Origin: Clostridia bacterium
Lineage (GTDB): Bacteria > Bacillota > Clostridia > Oscillospirales > Acutalibacteraceae
Assembly (NCBI GenBank): GCA_017409475.1
Contig: JAFQSP010000003.1
Span: 124,001-188,000, forward strand
Length of the DNA stretch: 64,000 bases
Direction of reading: 5' to 3'
Below the pieces are notes generated by a model. The model made no database searches. It saw only the letters and a list, made by a program, of their open reading frames with translations, and was not told the origin of the DNA. The position numbers were made by a program, and so were the translations under genes. Each line of letters begins with the position of its first letter. The stretch's first letter is position 1. Below are positions 43,524-52,985 of this stretch, piece by piece.

Positions 43524-45983
43524 ATGGATTTAAAAAGAGAATTTTGTGATTTAAGAAATAAGATAATTGAAAAGGAGTTTTCCCGTCTCAACAGTAAGCA
43601 GTTTGAGGCGGTTACTTCTGTTAATGGGCCGCTACTTATTCTCTCGGGAGCAGGAAGTGGAAAGACGACCGTGCTTATCAACCGTATTGTGAATATGATA
43701 AAATTCGGTGAAGCGTATGGCGCAGATTGCGGCGACGTAACCGAGGCCGATGTCGAAAGATTAAGAGACTGCCTTGATGGTAAATGCGACTTTCCGTCAT
43801 TTGCGGCGGTAAAGCCGATTGCACCATGGAATATTCTTGCGATTACATTTACAAACAAAGCGGCACGTGAGCTCAAGGAACGTCTCGAAAAGGCGGTTGG
43901 TGAAGGCTCTAATGAAATATGGGCGGCTACATTTCACTCAACATGCGCCAGGATTTTAAGACGCTTTGCTGATAAAATCGGCTTTTCGGACAGGTTTACC
44001 ATTTATGATACCAATGACCAACGAAAGCTGATGAAGGAAATTCTCAAACAGCTCAATATTGATGAAAAAATGCTTCCTCACCGTTCGGTTTTGACCGAAA
44101 TCAGTCGAGCAAAAGATTCGCTTGTTTCACCTGAGGAATATGCTAATGGTGCATCTTCTGATGTCAGAAAAACGATGATTGCCCGAGCATATAAAGATTA
44201 TCAAAAGGCGCTTGTTACAAACGATGCGATGGATTTTGATGACCTAATTTATAATACCATACGATTGTTTGAAGAAAACGATGACGTGCTTGAATATTAT
44301 AGAAATAAGTTTAGGTATGTTATGATTGACGAGTATCAGGATACAAACTATGCACAGTATATTCTTGCAAAGTTAATTTCCGAAAAGCACGAAAATATTT
44401 GCGTTGTAGGTGACGATGACCAAAGTATTTATCGATTTAGAGGAGCAACAATCGAAAATATCCTTTCATTCGAAAGCCAGTATAAAAATTGCAGGGTTAT
44501 CCGTCTTGAACAGAATTATCGTTCAACAGGAAATATCCTTGATGCCGCAAACTCGGTTATTGCCAATAACCGTAACAGAAAGGGTAAGCACCTTTGGACC
44601 GATAAAGGTAACGGCGAAAAAATTGTTATTTATACCGCACAAAATGAGCAGGATGAAGCACGTTTTGTTGCTGATTCAATACTTGATAATATGAATAATG
44701 GGTTCAAGGAATCTGATTTTGCTGTAATTTACCGAATGAATGCTCAGTCAAATGCCGTGGAAAATGTTTTTTCACGTTCGGGAATTAAATACCGAGTTTA
44801 TGGCGGACTGAAGTTCTTTGACAGAAAAGAAATCAAGGATATTTTGGCTTATTTAAATCTTATAAATAATGTAAGAGATAATGTTGCGCTTGCACGTATT
44901 ATAAACGAGCCAAAGAGAAGCATCGGCGCAACCACAGTTGGTAAAATGACCGAGCTTTCATATCAGCTCAATATGCCTATTCTCGAAATCATGCGAAATT
45001 CTGACCAATATGCTACCTTGAAATCAGCTTCGTCGAAGCTTAAAGCCTTTGCAAATATGATCGACAATCTTTCAGAATATGCTGAAAATGCTCAGCTTCA
45101 TGAAATTTTCAACAAGGTGCTTGACGATACAGGATATATACTTGCGCTTAAAAATTTAGGTGATGAAGGTAAGGACAAAATTGAAAACGTTAACGAACTT
45201 TTATCAAGCATTGCAAAATATGAGGAAGAAAACGAAGAGGCAACTCTTTCGGGATTTTTAGAGGAAATTTCGCTTATTACCGACATGGATCGCGATGACG
45301 CCGATGATGATAACCGAGTTTCGCTGATGACAATGCATACCGCAAAGGGTCTCGAATATCCTATTGTATATATAATAGGTGTCGAGGAAGGTATTTTTCC
45401 GGGTAGTCAGTCTATTTACGCCGGTGATGCCGAAATTGAGGAAGAGCGACGTCTCGCGTACGTTGGAATCACTCGAGCTAAACAGAGACTTTATATTTCA
45501 AATGCATATCAGCGCATGCTGTTTGGCAGAACCGAGAGAATGAGAGAGTCGCGCTTTATCGGCGAAATTGATTCAAATCTTATCGAAAGAAAAGGTTCTT
45601 CATTGTTTGGTGGATTTTCCGGCGGGTTCGGTAGTCGAAGCACCGATGGATTCGGTATCAGAAATTCGGGTGGATATAGTGGTTACTCGTCAAGTGGATA
45701 CTCATCCGGCAGTTATTCGTCAAATTGTAACGGCAGCAGCTATTCAGCAACAAGTTCATATAATCAGCAAAAAACTCAGATGCCGAAACCGACATTTGAA
45801 AAAAAAGCTACAGCTCCGAAAACTGTATATTCAGTAGGTGAGCGCATTAAGCATAAGACCTTTGGCGAAGGGATGATTACCTCTGTTATTCCGATGGGGA
45901 ATGATTCAATGCTCGAAATTGCCTTTGATTCGGTAGGAACAAAAAAGGTTATGGCGAATTTTGCAAAACTTGAAAAAATTTAA
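43524..45983 (+). CDS. pcrA: UvrD/PcrA-type DNA helicase
   Basis: This 819-residue superfamily 1 helicase has Walker A SGAGSGKTT near 41-49, Walker B MIDEYQDTN near 267-275, GDDDQSIYRFRGA and motif VI LAYVGITRAKQRL near 646-658. Between motifs I and Ia there is an insertion of about 40 residues, seen as GDVTEADVERLRDCLDGKC. A Gly/Ser/Tyr-rich linker (about 690-755) leads to a Tudor-like C-terminal domain (VGERIKHKTFGEGMITSV), which in PcrA contacts RNA polymerase. It acts in repair and transcription-coupled processes. It starts 7 bases after the preceding gene. Confidence 0.94.
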   Translation: MDLKREFCDLRNKIIEKEFSRLNSKQFEAVTSVNGPLLILSGAGSGKTTVLINRIVNMIKFGEAYGADCGDVTEADVERLRDCLDGKCDFPSFAAVKPIAPWNILAITFTNKAARELKERLEKAVGEGSNEIWAATFHSTCARILRRFADKIGFSDRFTIYDTNDQRKLMKEILKQLNIDEKMLPHRSVLTEISRAKDSLVSPEEYANGASSDVRKTMIARAYKDYQKALVTNDAMDFDDLIYNTIRLFEENDDVLEYYRNKFRYVMIDEYQDTNYAQYILAKLISEKHENICVVGDDDQSIYRFRGATIENILSFESQYKNCRVIRLEQNYRSTGNILDAANSVIANNRNRKGKHLWTDKGNGEKIVIYTAQNEQDEARFVADSILDNMNNGFKESDFAVIYRMNAQSNAVENVFSRSGIKYRVYGGLKFFDRKEIKDILAYLNLINNVRDNVALARIINEPKRSIGATTVGKMTELSYQLNMPILEIMRNSDQYATLKSASSKLKAFANMIDNLSEYAENAQLHEIFNKVLDDTGYILALKNLGDEGKDKIENVNELLSSIAKYEEENEEATLSGFLEEISLITDMDRDDADDDNRVSLMTMHTAKGLEYPIVYIIGVEEGIFPGSQSIYAGDAEIEEERRLAYVGITRAKQRLYISNAYQRMLFGRTERMRESRFIGEIDSNLIERKGSSLFGGFSGGFGSRSTDGFGIRNSGGYSGYSSSGYSSGSYSSNCNGSSYSATSSYNQQKTQMPKPTFEKKATAPKTVYSVGERIKHKTFGEGMITSVIPMGNDSMLEIAFDSVGTKKVMANFAKLEKI

Positions 45984-45991
45984 TAATTTTA

Positions 45992-46021
45992 GTCACAATA
46001 CAACCTCTTCAACATAGAATA
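45992..46021 (+). promoter_or_regulatory. Candidate sigma-E promoter of the Cys-rich gene
   Basis: GTCACAAT and CATAGAAT are separated by 13 bases, about 70 bases before the start codon. This agrees with the mother-cell sigma-E consensus (-35 like GTCATATT, -10 CATACAAT). No sigma-A promoter is seen here. Confidence 0.55.
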
Positions 46022-46089
46022 TTATAGAAGTTTCATGTATGGTTCATACCGAATGTTTCTTCGCTAATATTGTTGGGGAGGTTCATTTT

Positions 46090-46920
46090 ATGGCTGAAAT
46101 CAGTGCAAACGGCGATTTTAGAGAAGCGGTTTGTATAGATGGGGGAAGGGTTTATGACTCGTGCTGTGACAGAGATTGTCTTGATGATATCGAGGTCTAT
46201 TTTTCACCCAAGGTTGACGAAATGATTGCTCGTGCTACGACAATCCGTTGTAAATGCGCAGAGGTTGAAAACGTATATATTGACGTTGAACCGGTACATC
46301 TTAACAGAGGTTATTATTCTTGTGATTTGACCTTCTTTTTCTTGCTTAAATTCGATTTGTTTATGAGTCAACATTCATCACCTGTATCAATTGAAGGTGT
46401 TGCCTTTTATAATAAAAAGGTTATCCTTTACGGAAGTGAGGGCAAGGTAAAGGTATTTTCGAACGAATATGCTCTTGACTGCGAAAACGACAATCAAGCA
46501 TCGCCGAGAAGCAATCTTCCAAAATGTGTTGTTGAATGCGTTGACCCGATTCCGCTCAGCGCAGCGATTAAAACGGTTTGTAACAGCACCTGTCATTGTC
46601 CGGTACCGAGGAGACTTTGCGATAAGCTCGGCGGTGAGATAAGAGAAAGCTATAATTCAGGGGAAAAGACTGTTTTCGTAACACTGGGTCTTTTCACAAT
46701 CGTTCAGCTTATCAGAAACGTTCAAATGCTTATTCCTGTTTATGATTTCTGCATACCTGAAAAGGAATGTAGTAATTCGACCGATAACCCCTGCGAAGTA
46801 TTCAGCAGACTTGATTTTCCGACCGACGACTTTTTCCCGCCGAGGGAGAGTAGAGGCGGAATTTGCGGATGTAATAATTCATTTTCTTGTTCAAAATGTA
46901 ATAAGGATAACGACGAATAA
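46090..46920 (+). CDS. Cysteine-rich protein of unknown function, probably sporulation-related
   Basis: This 276-residue soluble protein has 21 cysteines. They include CIDGGRVYDSCCDRDCLDD near the N-terminus, RCKC, a central VCNSTCHCP and a C-terminal GGICGCNN-SCSKC cluster. I recall related hypothetical proteins in many Clostridia that start with the same VCIDxGRVYDSCSDKDCL pattern. The ATG at 46090 is used because GGGGAGG lies before it; an in-frame start 51 bases upstream has no such site. A sigma-E-like promoter precedes it, so I infer a mother-cell or spore-coat role. Metal binding or disulfide cross-linking is possible. Confidence 0.72.
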   Translation: MAEISANGDFREAVCIDGGRVYDSCCDRDCLDDIEVYFSPKVDEMIARATTIRCKCAEVENVYIDVEPVHLNRGYYSCDLTFFFLLKFDLFMSQHSSPVSIEGVAFYNKKVILYGSEGKVKVFSNEYALDCENDNQASPRSNLPKCVVECVDPIPLSAAIKTVCNSTCHCPVPRRLCDKLGGEIRESYNSGEKTVFVTLGLFTIVQLIRNVQMLIPVYDFCIPEKECSNSTDNPCEVFSRLDFPTDDFFPPRESRGGICGCNNSFSCSKCNKDNDE

Positions 46921-46924
46921 TTTT

Positions 46925-46962
46925 AAAATGCACCGTCCTGATTCAAGGATGGTGCATTTTTT
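46925..46962 (+). terminator. Terminator of the Cys-rich gene
   Basis: AAAATGCACC pairs with GGTGCATTTT (with inner TCCT-AGGA pairs) followed by a T-rich run, 5 bases after the stop codon. Confidence 0.88.
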
Positions 46963-47030
46963 GTGTTTTTATTAGTAAATATGTCAGTATTTTATTGATT
47001 GAATCAACAATTTTTATAATTATTTTGCAC

Positions 47031-47060
47031 TTGAAAAAATAATGTTTGTTATGATATAAT
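47031..47060 (+). promoter_or_regulatory. Promoter of the ACT protein-hom-lysC operon
   Basis: TTGAAA and TATAAT are separated by 18 bases, 43 bases before the first start codon. I saw no lysine riboswitch or T-box in the leader. Confidence 0.7.
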
Positions 47061-47102
47061 GTTTTTGTTCGAAAAACACTTGTTTTTTTACGGGGGACAT
47101 AA

Positions 47103-47534
47103 ATGGGGAAATTTTTACTTATTGACAGTAAAATATTGCCTGATGTTTATACAAGGGTGCTTGAAGCTAAAAAATTGATTTCCGACGGTGTTGTAAAGAA
47201 TGCAACCGAGGCAGCAAAACTTGCCGGAGTATCACGAAGCGCTTTTTATAAATATAAAGATAGCGTCTTTGATTATAACGAGCGCTATGAGGGGCATATT
47301 TTTACTCTACATATTATTTTAGAGGACCGTGCAGGAGTAATGATGCAGTTTGTTAACGCGCTTTATAAGCTGGGCGCAAATATTCTTACTGTATATCAAG
47401 ATATTCCAAATGGTGGACGAGCCTCACTATCGGTTAGTTTCAGAGCCGGGTTAGATGATTTAAATATTTCCGATATGGTCGAGATGCTAAAAAAGGTTGA
47501 CGGCGTTGTTTCTGTCACACAGATATTAGGTTAA
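47103..47534 (+). CDS. ACT domain protein of the PheB/UPF0735 family
   Basis: This 143-residue protein has an N-terminal helix-turn-helix-like part (KNATEAAKLAGVSRSAFYKY near 37-56) and a C-terminal ACT domain (about 67-143, LHIILEDRAGVMMQFVNALY). The family is often encoded beside hom or pheA in Firmicutes and is thought to sense an amino acid. It heads the operon with hom and lysC, so it may tune threonine/methionine/lysine synthesis. Confidence 0.9.
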   Translation: MGKFLLIDSKILPDVYTRVLEAKKLISDGVVKNATEAAKLAGVSRSAFYKYKDSVFDYNERYEGHIFTLHIILEDRAGVMMQFVNALYKLGANILTVYQDIPNGGRASLSVSFRAGLDDLNISDMVEMLKKVDGVVSVTQILG

Positions 47535-47544
47535 AGGTGATATT

Positions 47545-48765
47545 ATGATAAATATAGCAATTATGGGACATGGCGTAGTTGGTTCGGGCGTTGTTGAGGT
47601 TTTATTACATAACAACGACGGAATAACAAGCCGTGCCGCCGAAGAGATTAATATAAAACATATTTTAGATTTACGTGAATTTCCCGACAGCCCTTTAAGC
47701 GACAGATTTACAAAGGATTTTAATGATATTCTGAATGACGAAAGCGTTAAAATCGTTGTCGAAACAATGGGCGGCGTAAAACCTGCTTATGATTTTGTAA
47801 AGTCCTGCTTACTGGCTGGTAAGAGTGTTGTTACCTCGAACAAGGAACTCGTTGCTAAGCATGGACAGGAGCTTGTCACAATTGCAAAGGAAAATAACCT
47901 TAATTTCTTATTTGAAGCAAGTGTTGGCGGTGGTATTCCTATAATCCGTCCAATGACCCAGTGCTTAGCAGCTAATAAAATTTGTGATGTAATCGGTATT
48001 TTAAATGGAACAACTAACTTTATTATGACTAAAATGATAAAGGATAATACCGATTTTAAGGAAGCCCTTTCAATAGCTCAGCAGCTTGGCTATGCCGAAA
48101 AGGACCCGACTGCCGACGTTGAAGGTCATGATGCTTGCAGAAAAATTTGTATTTTAGCGTCCCTTGCCTTCGGTAAGCATGTTTATCCCGAAAGTGTATA
48201 TACCGAAGGTATATCAAATATCACCCTTCGCGATGTTGAGTATGCATCAAAATGGGGCGGCGTAATAAAGCTTCTTGGCAAGGTGTCGATTCTCGAAAAC
48301 GGAAAAATTGCTGTTACCGTTTATCCCGCTTTTGTATCGAATGAAAGTCAGCTTTCACTTGTTGACGATGTATTCAATGCAATAATGGTTAACGGCGACG
48401 CTACCGGTGAGGTTATGTTCTATGGCCGTGGCGCAGGTAAGCTTCCAACTGCAAGCGCTGTTGTTGCCGACGTAATCGACTGTGTAAAGCACATGAAGGC
48501 AAGAAAATATCTTGACTGGGCACCTGCTGAGGATAACTATGTTGTTAATTATCTCGACATCAAAACGAGATTGTTTATAAGAGCAAAAACCGACAATTAT
48601 AATGCTGATAAAAAGCTTATTGTTGAAAACTTCGGCGATGTTCAGTTCCTGTCCGATGAGGGCGACGAAATAGCATTTGTTACAGATGAGAATATTGAGC
48701 GCGAGCTTAGAACCGGTTTGGAAAAAACCGGACTGAAGGCCGATGCCGTTATTCATATTCTGTAA
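47545..48765 (+). CDS. hom: Homoserine dehydrogenase
   Basis: This 406-residue enzyme reduces aspartate semialdehyde to homoserine. It has the NAD(P) Rossmann motif MGHGVVGSGVVEV near 7-19, VTSNKELVAKHG, the substrate motif GILNGTTNFIMTKM near 152-165 and YAEKDPTADVEGHDA near 188-202. A C-terminal ACT-like part (about 340-406) suggests feedback control by threonine. It lies 10 bases after the ACT protein gene and 27 bases before lysC. Confidence 0.95.
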   Translation: MINIAIMGHGVVGSGVVEVLLHNNDGITSRAAEEINIKHILDLREFPDSPLSDRFTKDFNDILNDESVKIVVETMGGVKPAYDFVKSCLLAGKSVVTSNKELVAKHGQELVTIAKENNLNFLFEASVGGGIPIIRPMTQCLAANKICDVIGILNGTTNFIMTKMIKDNTDFKEALSIAQQLGYAEKDPTADVEGHDACRKICILASLAFGKHVYPESVYTEGISNITLRDVEYASKWGGVIKLLGKVSILENGKIAVTVYPAFVSNESQLSLVDDVFNAIMVNGDATGEVMFYGRGAGKLPTASAVVADVIDCVKHMKARKYLDWAPAEDNYVVNYLDIKTRLFIRAKTDNYNADKKLIVENFGDVQFLSDEGDEIAFVTDENIERELRTGLEKTGLKADAVIHIL

Positions 48766-48792
48766 TGATATAAGAGGGGAAATGGTTTAATT

Positions 48793-49989
48793 ATGTCAAT
48801 TATTGTTCAAAAATTCGGCGGAAGCTCGGTAGCTGACGCTGAGCGCGTAAATCGCGTAGCAGGCATTATTGCCGACACATACAGGTCAGGTCACGACGTA
48901 GTAGTTGTTGTTTCTGCGCAGGGTGATACTACCGACGATTTGATCGAAAAAGCAATGGAAATCAATCCTAACGCATCAAAGCGTGAAATGGATATGCTTC
49001 TTTCTGCTGGTGAACAGATTTCAATTTCATTACTTGCTATGGCTATCGAGAAGCACGGCCTTCCGGTAAAATCTTTACTCGGTTGGCAGGTTGGAGTTCA
49101 TACCGATTCAATTTATGGCAATGCCCGTATTAAGACGGTAGATACCGAAAGAATGACTGCCGAGCTCTCACAGAGAAATATTCTCATTGTTGCCGGATTC
49201 CAGGGTATTAACAAGTTTGATGATATTACAACCCTTGGAAGAGGTGGCTCTGATACAAGCGCAGTTGCGTTAGCAGTTGCTTTAAAGGCCGAAAAATGCC
49301 AGATTTTTACCGACGTTGACGGTGTATATACAGCTGACCCGCGTTTGGTTTCTACCGCACAGAAGCAGGATGAGGTTAGTTATAACGAAATGCTCGAACT
49401 TGCAACATTAGGTGCGCAGGTATTACACAACCGTTCGGTCGAAATGGCTCAAAAATATGGAATTGAGCTTGAAGTACTTTCAAGTATTACAAACCAAAAG
49501 GGAACAATGGTAAAGGAGAATTTAACCGTGGAAAAGACAATTATCAGAGGCGTTGCAAAGGATGACAATATTACTCGTATTTCAATAGTAGGACTTGAAG
49601 ATGTACCCGGCGTAGCATTCAAGCTTTTTGACCGCTTGGCACAGAAGCATGTTAACGTTGACATCATTCTTCAGTCGGTTGGCAGAGATGGTACAAAGGA
49701 CATTACATTTACCGTTAGCAAGGACCAGCAGGATGTTGCTATGGAGGTTGTAACAGCATTTGACTCAAAGGCAAAGGTTTCTTGCGATAACAATATTTCA
49801 AAGGTATCTATTGTAGGTAGCGGGATGGAAACTCACCCGAACGTTGCTGCAAAAATGTTTGAGGCTCTTTACGCCGCTGATATCAATATTCAGATGATTA
49901 ATACAAGCGAAATCAGAATTTCCGTTCTTATTGACATCAACGATTCTAAAAAGGCTGTTAAGGCTGTTCACGACGCATTCATTAAATAA
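48793..49989 (+). CDS. lysC: Aspartate kinase
   Basis: This 398-residue enzyme phosphorylates aspartate, the first step toward lysine, threonine and methionine. The start VQKFGGSSVADAERV, the catalytic Thr-Thr-Leu-Gly-Arg-Gly region (TTLGRGGSDTSAVALA near 151-166) and FTDVDGVYTADPR near 176-188 are present. The two C-terminal ACT domains (about 265-398) bind the feedback inhibitor. It ends the operon. Confidence 0.96.
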   Translation: MSIIVQKFGGSSVADAERVNRVAGIIADTYRSGHDVVVVVSAQGDTTDDLIEKAMEINPNASKREMDMLLSAGEQISISLLAMAIEKHGLPVKSLLGWQVGVHTDSIYGNARIKTVDTERMTAELSQRNILIVAGFQGINKFDDITTLGRGGSDTSAVALAVALKAEKCQIFTDVDGVYTADPRLVSTAQKQDEVSYNEMLELATLGAQVLHNRSVEMAQKYGIELEVLSSITNQKGTMVKENLTVEKTIIRGVAKDDNITRISIVGLEDVPGVAFKLFDRLAQKHVNVDIILQSVGRDGTKDITFTVSKDQQDVAMEVVTAFDSKAKVSCDNNISKVSIVGSGMETHPNVAAKMFEALYAADINIQMINTSEIRISVLIDINDSKKAVKAVHDAFIK

Positions 49990-50005
49990 TTTATATGGCT
50001 TAATA

Positions 50006-50037
50006 TATGGCTGCCTTATATTTTTTAGGCAGCCATA
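50006..50037. other. Hairpin after lysC without a T tail
   Basis: ATGGCTGCCT and AGGCAGCCAT form a 10-base perfect stem around a 10-base T-rich loop. The plus strand has no T run after it, so it may end the lysC transcript only weakly or act as a processing site. Confidence 0.5.
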
Positions 50038-50055
50038 GCATTATGTGAGGGATTT

Positions 50056-51285
50056 ATGACAGTATATGATGTTTGCATTATAGGTGGCGGAGCATCAGGT
50101 TTAATAGCTGCCATTTCTGCAAAAAGAACCCGACCGGATTTAAATATACTTGTAATTGAAAAAAACGATAGGGTAGGAAAAAAGCTTATAAACACAGGTA
50201 ATGGACGCTGTAATATTACTAATATAGATATTTCTGCAGACCATTATTATTCATCAAATGAAGCTTTTTTCAGCTTTTTTGAAGGATTTTCTTTAAATGA
50301 TACAAGGACATTTTTTAAAAGCATCGGTGTATTATTTAAAGAAGAGGAAAACGGAAAAGTATATCCCTATTCGTTGCAAGCGTCGTCGGTGCTCGATGCA
50401 TTAAGATATGAGTGTGAGCGTCTTTCGGTCGAAATTCATTGTTCTGAGCGAGTCGAAAAGCTTGAAAAAGCAGATAACGGTTTCAAACTTTTGACTAATC
50501 TTTCATCATATACGTCATCAACCATTATTATTGCCGCCGGTGGAGCCGCATCGGATAAGCTTGGCGGCTGCAGGGATGGATATAATTTATTAAAACAGTA
50601 TGGTCATACCTGTACGGCTTTATATCCCTGCATTACAGCTATAAAAACCGAATTAAATCTAGTTAAGGCTCTAAAAGGAATAAAATCGGATGTAAACCTG
50701 ACCTTAAAGGTTGGTAAAAATAAAAAGTCCGATTTCGGCGAAATTCTTTTTACCGAATATGGATTATCAGGACCACCCGTTTTACAGCTTTCGCAAATGC
50801 TTAAGGGAAATGCAAATGACGCTCAGCTTATAATCGATTTTATGCCGGAATATGATTTTGATGATGTTATTTCGCTGATAAAAAATCGAATAAAATCGGT
50901 TCATGAGGATAAACTCGAAAACTTGTTTATCGGTATGCTTAATAAGAGAATCGGTCAAGCGGTTATTAAGTCTGCCGGATTTCTGTTATCTGATTCTGCA
51001 TCAAAACTCAATGAAAAAGAGATTAGACCAATAGTCAGTAAAATAAAAAAATTCCAACTCGAAGTTACCGGAGTACGTGGATTTGAATACGCGCAGGTAA
51101 CTGGAGGAGGAATTGATATTAGTCGATTTAATAGTGATACAATGCAATCAGAGTTATGCAAGGGGCTTTACGCTTGTGGTGAAGTTCTTGATATAACAGG
51201 AGATTGCGGTGGTTACAATTTGCAATGGGCATGGACAAGCGGATATAAGGCGGGATTATCAGCCGCAAAATCAATTAAACGGTAA
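50056..51285 (+). CDS. BaiN/HI0933-like NAD(P)/FAD-dependent oxidoreductase
   Basis: This 409-residue flavoprotein has the N-terminal FAD motif CIIGGGASGLIAAISA, the family pattern VGKKLINTGNGRCNITN near 41-57 and the C-terminal VTGGGIDI plus GLYACGEVLDITGDCGGYN near 373-391. The family includes the bile-acid enzyme BaiN, but most members have no known substrate. A paralogue is encoded 9.5 kb downstream. Its 3' end overlaps the convergent ComEA-like gene by 11 bases. Confidence 0.9.
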   Translation: MTVYDVCIIGGGASGLIAAISAKRTRPDLNILVIEKNDRVGKKLINTGNGRCNITNIDISADHYYSSNEAFFSFFEGFSLNDTRTFFKSIGVLFKEEENGKVYPYSLQASSVLDALRYECERLSVEIHCSERVEKLEKADNGFKLLTNLSSYTSSTIIIAAGGAASDKLGGCRDGYNLLKQYGHTCTALYPCITAIKTELNLVKALKGIKSDVNLTLKVGKNKKSDFGEILFTEYGLSGPPVLQLSQMLKGNANDAQLIIDFMPEYDFDDVISLIKNRIKSVHEDKLENLFIGMLNKRIGQAVIKSAGFLLSDSASKLNEKEIRPIVSKIKKFQLEVTGVRGFEYAQVTGGGIDISRFNSDTMQSELCKGLYACGEVLDITGDCGGYNLQWAWTSGYKAGLSAAKSIKR

Positions 51286-51682
51286 TAAAATCTTTTATTT
51301 TCTCAAACGTTTTTTCTCCAATGCCTTTTACATTTAATATTTCGTCAATGTTATTGAAATTGCCGTTATCCCGGCGATAGTCGATAATCGCTTGTGCCTT
51401 GACATCGCCGATACCTTTAAGCTGTTTAAGCGTTTCTAAATTAGCGACGTTAATGTTAATTCTGCCTGTTGGCTCAATTTCGCCGTTGAGGTATGGATTT
51501 TCTGAGATATTCTTTGCAGCAATAATATCATTTGATTCGTTATAAGAATATGTATTAAAGAAGCTTTTTGGGATTTTAAAAATAGAAACGAGAAAGAAGA
51601 AGGCAGAAAGCAGTAAAATGGTTGTATATAACCATCTGTCGATGTTTCTTTCAACCTTTTCCTTGTGTTTTTGGTGATTCAT
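51275..51682 (-). CDS. ComEA-like helix-hairpin-helix protein with membrane anchor
   Basis: This 135-residue protein has a short basic N-terminus, one transmembrane helix (about 17-36), an extracellular linker, and two helix-hairpin-helix motifs at the C-terminus (INVANLETLKQLKGIGDVKA and ILNVKGIGEKTFEKI). This is the layout of ComEA, which binds incoming DNA during transformation. No other competence gene is in the window, so a role in DNA uptake is possible but unproven. Confidence 0.85.
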   Translation of the reverse strand: MNHQKHKEKVERNIDRWLYTTILLLSAFFFLVSIFKIPKSFFNTYSYNESNDIIAAKNISENPYLNGEIEPTGRININVANLETLKQLKGIGDVKAQAIIDYRRDNGNFNNIDEILNVKGIGEKTFEKIKDFITV

Positions 51683-51805
51683 GGTTTGCTCCTAAATTTT
51701 GATGAAATTATTTTAATATAAACACATGAATATTTATAATTTTGTGTTTGTTTATCACAAAAACTTTTATTTTTACAGTAAATTATTTAAAAGGAATGAT
51801 TATTA

Positions 51806-52900
51806 GTGAAGCTTGGAATGGTAGGACTTCCAAATGTAGGTAAATCGACGCTTTTTAACGCTATAACGAATGCTGGTGCCCAGTCGGCTAATTATCCGTT
51901 TTGTACCATTGAGCCGAATGTTGGTATTGTTTCAGTACCTGATAAGAGACTTGAACGCTTAAAGGAAATGTACAATCCTGTTAAGTTTACCCCAGCTACA
52001 ATCGAGTTTGTTGATATTGCAGGACTTGTTAAAGGCGCATCAAAGGGTGAAGGGCTCGGAAACAAGTTCCTTTCAAATATTCGTGAGGTTGACGCCATTG
52101 TTCACGTTGTTCGGTGCTTTGACAGCACCGATATTATCCACGTGGAAGGTTCGGTTGACCCAATGCGAGATATTGAAATTATCAATTTGGAGCTTGTTTT
52201 TTCCGATATGGAGATGGTTCAGCGCCGAATTGATAAAACTACAAAGGCGCTTAAGGGCGACAAATCACTTCAAGCCGAGCTTGACTTTTTAAAGCGACTT
52301 TATGCGCATTTAGAGGCGGGAAAACCTGCTCGTTCAATTGAACGTGACGAGCTTGGTGACGAGGTTATTGCTACAACCGCGCTTCTTTCGTCAAAGCCTG
52401 TTATTTACGCTTGTAACATGAGCGAAGAGGATTTTTCGAGTGGCATTGACAGTAATGGGCGCTATCTTAAAATAAAGCAGCTTGCCGCTGATGAAATGGC
52501 GGAATGTTTACCTATTTGCGCTGAATTAGAGGCGCAGATAAGCGATATGTCGGATGAAGAAAAGGTCATGTTCCTTGAAGAAATCGGACTTGAACAGTCT
52601 GGACTTGACCGACTTATCAGTAAATGCTATTCATTGCTTGGACTTATTTCATACTTAACAGCCGGTCAGCCTGAGGTTCGTGCATGGACTATTAAAAATG
52701 GAACAAAAGCACCTCAAGCTGCCGGAAAAATTCACACCGATTTTGAGCGTGGATTTATTAGAGCAGAGGTGGTTTCATTTGACGATTTAATGAATTGCGG
52801 CTCGATGAATGCAGCAAAGGAAAAGGGACTTGTACGTTCAGAAGGCAAGGATTATGTTATGAAGGACGGCGACATCGTTCTTTTTAGATTTAATGTATAA
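51806..52900 (+). CDS. ychF: Redox-regulated ATPase YchF
   Basis: This 364-residue Obg-family protein binds the ribosome and hydrolyses ATP. The G1 loop LPNVGKSTLFN, the G3 motif DIAGLVKGASKGEGLGN, and the NMSEED motif (NxxE in place of NKxD, which gives ATP preference) are visible. The helical arm and the C-terminal TGS-like domain are complete. The start is GTG with AAAGGA upstream. Confidence 0.95.
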   Translation: MKLGMVGLPNVGKSTLFNAITNAGAQSANYPFCTIEPNVGIVSVPDKRLERLKEMYNPVKFTPATIEFVDIAGLVKGASKGEGLGNKFLSNIREVDAIVHVVRCFDSTDIIHVEGSVDPMRDIEIINLELVFSDMEMVQRRIDKTTKALKGDKSLQAELDFLKRLYAHLEAGKPARSIERDELGDEVIATTALLSSKPVIYACNMSEEDFSSGIDSNGRYLKIKQLAADEMAECLPICAELEAQISDMSDEEKVMFLEEIGLEQSGLDRLISKCYSLLGLISYLTAGQPEVRAWTIKNGTKAPQAAGKIHTDFERGFIRAEVVSFDDLMNCGSMNAAKEKGLVRSEGKDYVMKDGDIVLFRFNV

Positions 52901-52951
52901 TTATAAATCGATTATTTAATGCTTTTCAGATACATATTTGTTTATAAAAAA

Positions 52952-52966
52952 TGATAAATTTTATCA
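52952..52966. promoter_or_regulatory. Palindrome upstream of the gdhA promoter
   Basis: TGATAAA-T-TTTATCA is a perfect 7-base inverted repeat, 19 bases upstream of the gdhA -35 box. It could bind a regulator, but chance is likely in such AT-rich DNA. Confidence 0.35.
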
Positions 52967-52985
52967 AAAAATTTCTTATTTTCTA

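Noticed and set aside
46981..47102. Lysine riboswitch or T-box in the hom-lysC leader
   Set aside because: The transcript leader is only about 35 bases long from the inferred promoter and has no conserved elements of either.
50006..50037. Hairpin after lysC as a clear terminator
   Set aside because: The T run is in the loop rather than after the stem, so I list it only as a hairpin.
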